DNA of 29,009 nucleotides from Planctomycetota bacterium. GTDB taxonomy: Bacteria > Planctomycetota > B15-G4. Shown piece after piece: positions 25,379 to 29,009 of this stretch. The position numbers and the translations under genes are program-made. A model generated the notes under the pieces. The model was not told where the DNA came from. It was given only the letters and a program-made list of their open reading frames with translations, and made no database searches. Location: contig QNBX01000042.1 of the NCBI GenBank assembly GCA_003644265.1, forward strand, positions 1 through 29,009. The letters are read 5' to 3'. Numbering within the stretch: the stretch's first letter is position 1; every line of letters begins with the position of its first letter.

Positions 25379-28300
25379 TGTGGGCGCGGCGGGCGGGCGG
25401 CCTGGCGCTGTGCATCCTGGCCGCTACCGGTTGTGACCAGGAGCGCCCCGCGCAGGCTGACCCCGCGCAGGGCCGTGCGCCGGCGCTGGCCGAGAGGGGT
25501 GCCCTCGATCCCGCCGCGCCCGGCGCGCGCGCGCGCTTCACGGACATCACCACCGAGGCGGGCATCCGCTTCGTGCCGCGCAACGGCGCCAGGGGGCAGA
25601 AGCTGCTGCCCGAGAGCATGGGCGGCGGCGTGGCCGTGCTCGATCATGACGGCGACGGCGACCCCGACCTGCTCTTCGTGGGCTCCTCCGATTGGCCCTG
25701 GGATGCCGAGGCGGCGGGCGCCCAACCCTCCAGCCTGGCGCTCTACGCCAACGACGGCAGGGCCCGCTTCGATGACGTGACCGAAGCGGCCGGGCTGCAC
25801 GCCGTGCTGTACGGCATGGGCGCGGCGGTGGGGGACGTGCAGGGCGACGGCCGGCAGGACGTCTACGTCACGGCCGTGGGCAGCAACCGCCTGTTCGTCA
25901 ACGACGGCGGACGCTTCCATGACGGCACCGACGCCGCCGGCGTGGCCGGGCCAGCGGACCTGTGGAGCAGCGCCGCCAGCTTCCTGGACGTGGAACGCGA
26001 CGGCGACCTTGACCTGCTCGTGGGCAGCTACGTGCGCTGGTCGCGCGAGCTCGACCTGGCGGGCGACCGCCGCCTGCCGGGCGTGCCGGGCCGGGCCTAC
26101 GCGCCGCCCATGGCCTTTGGTGGCGCGCACCCGCTGCTGTTCTTGAACCGCGGCGACGGCGTGTTCGACGAGGGCGCGCAGGCAGCCGGCCTGCACGTGC
26201 TCGACGACAAGGGTCAGCCCCTGGCCAAGGCCCTCGCCTTCCTCGTCATGGACCTGGACGCCGACGGCGACGACGACGTCTTCGTGTCCAGCGACACCAC
26301 CCGCAACCTGGCCTTCATCAATCAGGGAGCCGGACGCTTCGTGGAGCAGGGCCTGGAGCTGGGCCTGGCCTACGACCGCTTCGGCAACCCCACCGGCGCC
26401 ATGGGCGTAGACGGCGGCTTCTTCGCCCACGACGAGCGCCTGGGTCTGTTCGTGGGCAACTTCGCCGACGAGGCCAGCTCGGCCTACGTCAGCCTGGGGC
26501 AGCCGCCGTTCTTCGTGGACGAGACCGTCGCGCTGGGGCTGGAGCAGCCCACGCGCCAGGCCCTCAGCTTCGGCCTGCTGCTGCTGGACGTGGACCTCGA
26601 CGGCGCCCGCGACCTGCTGCAGGTCAACGGTCATCTGGAGCCTGGCATCGACGCGGCGGCGGGTTCGCAGCGCTACGCCCAGGCGCCCCAGCTGCTGCTC
26701 CAGCAGCGAGGCCCCGAGGGCGTGCGCTTCCGGTTGCTGCCCGACGAAGCCATGGGTGACCTGGCCGCGCCGCTGGTAGGTCGCGGCGCCACCTGCGCCG
26801 ACCTGGACGGCGACGGCGACCAGGACCTGATCCTGACCCAGGTGGCCGGGCCTGCGCGGGTGCTGCGCAACGATCAGGCCAGCGGCAACCACTGGCTGGG
26901 CGTGACCCTGCGCGGGCAGCCCGGGCGGCCGCTGGCGTTGGGAGCCGAGGTGGCCCTACGCGTCGGCGGTGTGACCCAGCGCCTGCGGGTGGACCCCACG
27001 CGCAGCTACCTGTCCCAGGGCTCGCTCAGCCTGCGCTTCGGCCTCGGTGCGCACGCACGCGTCGAGTCCTTGGTGGTGACCTGGCCCGACGGCACACGCC
27101 GCGAGGTCACTCTGCCCGACGGGGTCGACCGCGTGATCACGGTGCGGGAGCGCGTGGACCCCGCCGACGTGCAGCGCGCGCTGAACCAGGCCAAGGCCCA
27201 GCTGGAGGCCGGCCGCGGGGGCGAGGCCGTGCGGGCGCTGGAGCGGATCGTCGAGCTCGAGCCGCAGAGCGCGCCCAGCTGGCGCAATCTGGCGCGAGCC
27301 CGGCTGGCCTCCAGCGATCCGACCGGCGCGCTGCAGGCGCTGGATCAGGCGGACGTGCAGGCGCGGTCCGGCGCGCTGCCGCAGGTCTCCTCGCTGTACC
27401 TGCGCGCGGTGAGCCTGGCTCGCCTCGAGCGCCCGGCCGAGGCGGCGCCGCTGTTCGAACAGCTCGTGCGACGGGACCCCCACACGGCCGCCGTTCGCTT
27501 CCAGCTCGCGCTGGCGTGGCAGGCCCAAGGGCGCGCCGACGAGGCCCTGGTGCAGCTGCGCGAGGCGGTGCGCCTCGACCCGTCCCACGGCGCGGCCTTC
27601 TACCAGCTGGCCTCCGCCAGCCGACGCGCCGGCGACCTCGACGCCTTCCGGGCCGCCAACCGCGAGTTCCTGCGCCTGCGCGCGCTGTATGGCGACGCGT
27701 ACAAGACGCCGCTCTCGCTGGAGGCCTGTGTGCACACCCTGGCCGAGGCGGCGGGGCAGGCCGCGCGCTCCCAGCGCCGCCAGCCGCCCGCGCCGTCCTC
27801 CGCCGTGACCTTCGTCGAGGCCAGCGAGGCGCTGCTGGGCGGCGTGCGTCCGGCAGCGGCCGTGGCCGTGCTGGCCATGGACGGCCACGGCCGTTACACG
27901 CTCGTGCTGGCGCGGCCCGATGGCGCGCTGGAGCTGCTGTCTCCCGACGGCGGCAGCCGTCGCTTGCCCTTGGACCTGGGCGATCTCTCCGGCCTGACCG
28001 ACCTGGCCGTGGGCAACTACCACGACGACGGGCTCGAGTTGGTGCAGCCGGGGGTCGTGCCGCGACGCCGCCCCGACCTCTTTCTGACCGGGCCCGCTGG
28101 GGGTTGGCTGCTGGCCCAGGCGGAGGACGGCAGCTTCGCCGACGTCACGCGCCGGGCCGGCCTCGAGTCGAGCGCCGCACAACGCGCGCGCTGGGTCGAT
28201 CACGACCATGACGGCGACCTCGACCTGGCGCTGGTGGGCGACGCCGGCCTGACGCTGTACGTGAACACGGGCGACGGGCGCTTCGAGCGCTCGGCCGAGC

Positions 28301-29009
28301 TGGCCTCGCAGCTGGGACCGGAGCTGGCCGTGCCGGCGCAGGACCTGCTGGCGCTCGACCTGGACGAGAACGGTGCCACCGATCTGGTGCTGGCGCGCGG
28401 GCAGCTGCCCACGCTGCGCATCGACAACCGTCGCGCCGGGCGCTTCGCCCTGCCACCGTCGCCGCCCGGGCCGTGGCCGGCCTGCGCGCGCGTGCTGGGC
28501 GATGACCTGGACGGCGACGGCCTGCCCGACCTGGTGCTGGTGAGCGCAGGTAGCGTGCGCTTCGTCTTCGACGGCGTCCCGGGCGAGCCCTTGGTGCTGC
28601 CCGGCATCAGCGTCGTGGACGCCTGCCTGATTGACGTGGAGGGCGACGGCTGGCTCGACCTGGCCCTGGGCGGCGTGGGCGGTGACGGCCTCGGGCGCGT
28701 GGCGTTGCTGCGCAACAACGGGCGCGGAGTCTGGCGCGTGGACAGCCAGGCCGCCGGTCTCGACGAGCTCTCGCTGCCGCCGGTGGAGCAGCTCCTGGCC
28801 GCCGACCTGGACGGCGACGGCGACAGCGATCTGCTGCTGCGCGGCCGTGACGACACGCTGCACGCCCTGGCCAACCACGGCGGCGAGTCGGGCGGCCTGC
28901 TCAAGCTGCGCCTGCTCTCGCTGATGAGCAACTCCGGCGCCATCGGCGCGCGGGTGGAGCTGCGCGAGGGCGGCTTCCTGTCGAGCCGCAACGTGCAGGC
29001 CGAGTGGCC
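25378..29009 (+). CDS. Very large VCBS/UnbV/TPR lipoprotein (3' end outside window)
   Basis: An open frame of 1,210 codons with no stop before the window ends. ATG 25378 overlaps the phosphodiesterase stop (TGATG), suggesting coupled translation. The N-terminus is a lipoprotein signal (MWARRAGGLALCILAATGC, lipid Cys19). First half: VCBS/FG-GAP loops (DHDGDGDPD at 89-97, VERDGDLD, DLDADGDDD, DLDGDGDQD) ending in an ASPIC/UnbV domain (about 506-590; RSYLSQGSLSLRFGLG). A TPR-like region follows (about 600-775). Second half: another VCBS series (DHDHDGDLD, DLDENGATD, DLDGDGLPD, DVEGDGWLD, DLDGDGDSD) and the start of a second UnbV domain (GAIGARVELREGGFLSSRN) cut by the window. The family is common in planctomycetes and Bacteroidetes, but its function is not established. 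It should be anchored facing outward. Confidence 0.93.
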   Translation, partial: MWARRAGGLALCILAATGCDQERPAQADPAQGRAPALAERGALDPAAPGARARFTDITTEAGIRFVPRNGARGQKLLPESMGGGVAVLDHDGDGDPDLLFVGSSDWPWDAEAAGAQPSSLALYANDGRARFDDVTEAAGLHAVLYGMGAAVGDVQGDGRQDVYVTAVGSNRLFVNDGGRFHDGTDAAGVAGPADLWSSAASFLDVERDGDLDLLVGSYVRWSRELDLAGDRRLPGVPGRAYAPPMAFGGAHPLLFLNRGDGVFDEGAQAAGLHVLDDKGQPLAKALAFLVMDLDADGDDDVFVSSDTTRNLAFINQGAGRFVEQGLELGLAYDRFGNPTGAMGVDGGFFAHDERLGLFVGNFADEASSAYVSLGQPPFFVDETVALGLEQPTRQALSFGLLLLDVDLDGARDLLQVNGHLEPGIDAAAGSQRYAQAPQLLLQQRGPEGVRFRLLPDEAMGDLAAPLVGRGATCADLDGDGDQDLILTQVAGPARVLRNDQASGNHWLGVTLRGQPGRPLALGAEVALRVGGVTQRLRVDPTRSYLSQGSLSLRFGLGAHARVESLVVTWPDGTRREVTLPDGVDRVITVRERVDPADVQRALNQAKAQLEAGRGGEAVRALERIVELEPQSAPSWRNLARARLASSDPTGALQALDQADVQARSGALPQVSSLYLRAVSLARLERPAEAAPLFEQLVRRDPHTAAVRFQLALAWQAQGRADEALVQLREAVRLDPSHGAAFYQLASASRRAGDLDAFRAANREFLRLRALYGDAYKTPLSLEACVHTLAEAAGQAARSQRRQPPAPSSAVTFVEASEALLGGVRPAAAVAVLAMDGHGRYTLVLARPDGALELLSPDGGSRRLPLDLGDLSGLTDLAVGNYHDDGLELVQPGVVPRRRPDLFLTGPAGGWLLAQAEDGSFADVTRRAGLESSAAQRARWVDHDHDGDLDLALVGDAGLTLYVNTGDGRFERSAELASQLGPELAVPAQDLLALDLDENGATDLVLARGQLPTLRIDNRRAGRFALPPSPPGPWPACARVLGDDLDGDGLPDLVLVSAGSVRFVFDGVPGEPLVLPGISVVDACLIDVEGDGWLDLALGGVGGDGLGRVALLRNNGRGVWRVDSQAAGLDELSLPPVEQLLAADLDGDGDSDLLLRGRDDTLHALANHGGESGGLLKLRLLSLMSNSGAIGARVELREGGFLSSRNVQAEW

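Noticed and set aside
25207..28878. Two long minus-strand open frames across the UnbV lipoprotein
   Set aside because: The plus strand holds a continuous 1,210-codon frame with clear VCBS, UnbV and lipobox motifs; the antisense products are Val, Ala, Gln, His-rich shadows.

Overview
The window is GC-rich, densely coding bacterial DNA that looks chromosomal. It suggests a member of the Planctomycetota, probably near the marine Engelhardtia/Saltatorellus/Rohdeia-type lineages. That is an inference from gene content: secreted proteins ending in a shared ~125-residue domain, many FG-GAP/VCBS and ASPIC/UnbV proteins, a Ser/Thr kinase fused to a TPR array, and Tat-exported PhoX. I see no rRNA, tRNA, CRISPR array, insertion sequence or phage gene.

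Left part (1-5742): the C-terminal half of an FtsH protease converges on a secreted HAF-repeat propeller protein. That gene is divergent from a CNNM/CBS membrane protein, which is followed by a secreted endonuclease I. The endonuclease converges with almost no gap on a PhoX phosphatase, suggesting extracellular DNA and phosphate-ester use. Middle part (5752-12427): on the minus strand, a lipoprotein and a Ser/Thr kinase-TPR receptor form a tight operon, with phoX downstream. A 463-bp divergent intergenic region separates them from a plus-strand run: a secreted propeller-like protein, an NDH-2-like flavoprotein, an FG-GAP protein with three C-terminal repeat units, and a beta-lactamase-fold hydrolase.

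Right part (18803-25378) is the most interesting. It holds a CHASE2 adenylate/guanylate cyclase, a co-transcribed secreted M48 protease with an SH3-like N-terminus, a mechanosensitive (MscS) channel carrying a C-terminal cyclic-nucleotide-binding domain, and a class II (PdeA-type) cyclic-nucleotide phosphodiesterase. These could make, sense and destroy cAMP, so the locus reads as a compact second-messenger circuit gating a membrane channel. The phosphodiesterase stop overlaps the start of a very large lipoprotein (25378 to beyond the window end) built as VCBS-UnbV-TPR-VCBS-UnbV.

Protein families were recognised by eye from motifs. No database search or structure prediction was possible, so promoters, operators and terminators are candidates only.
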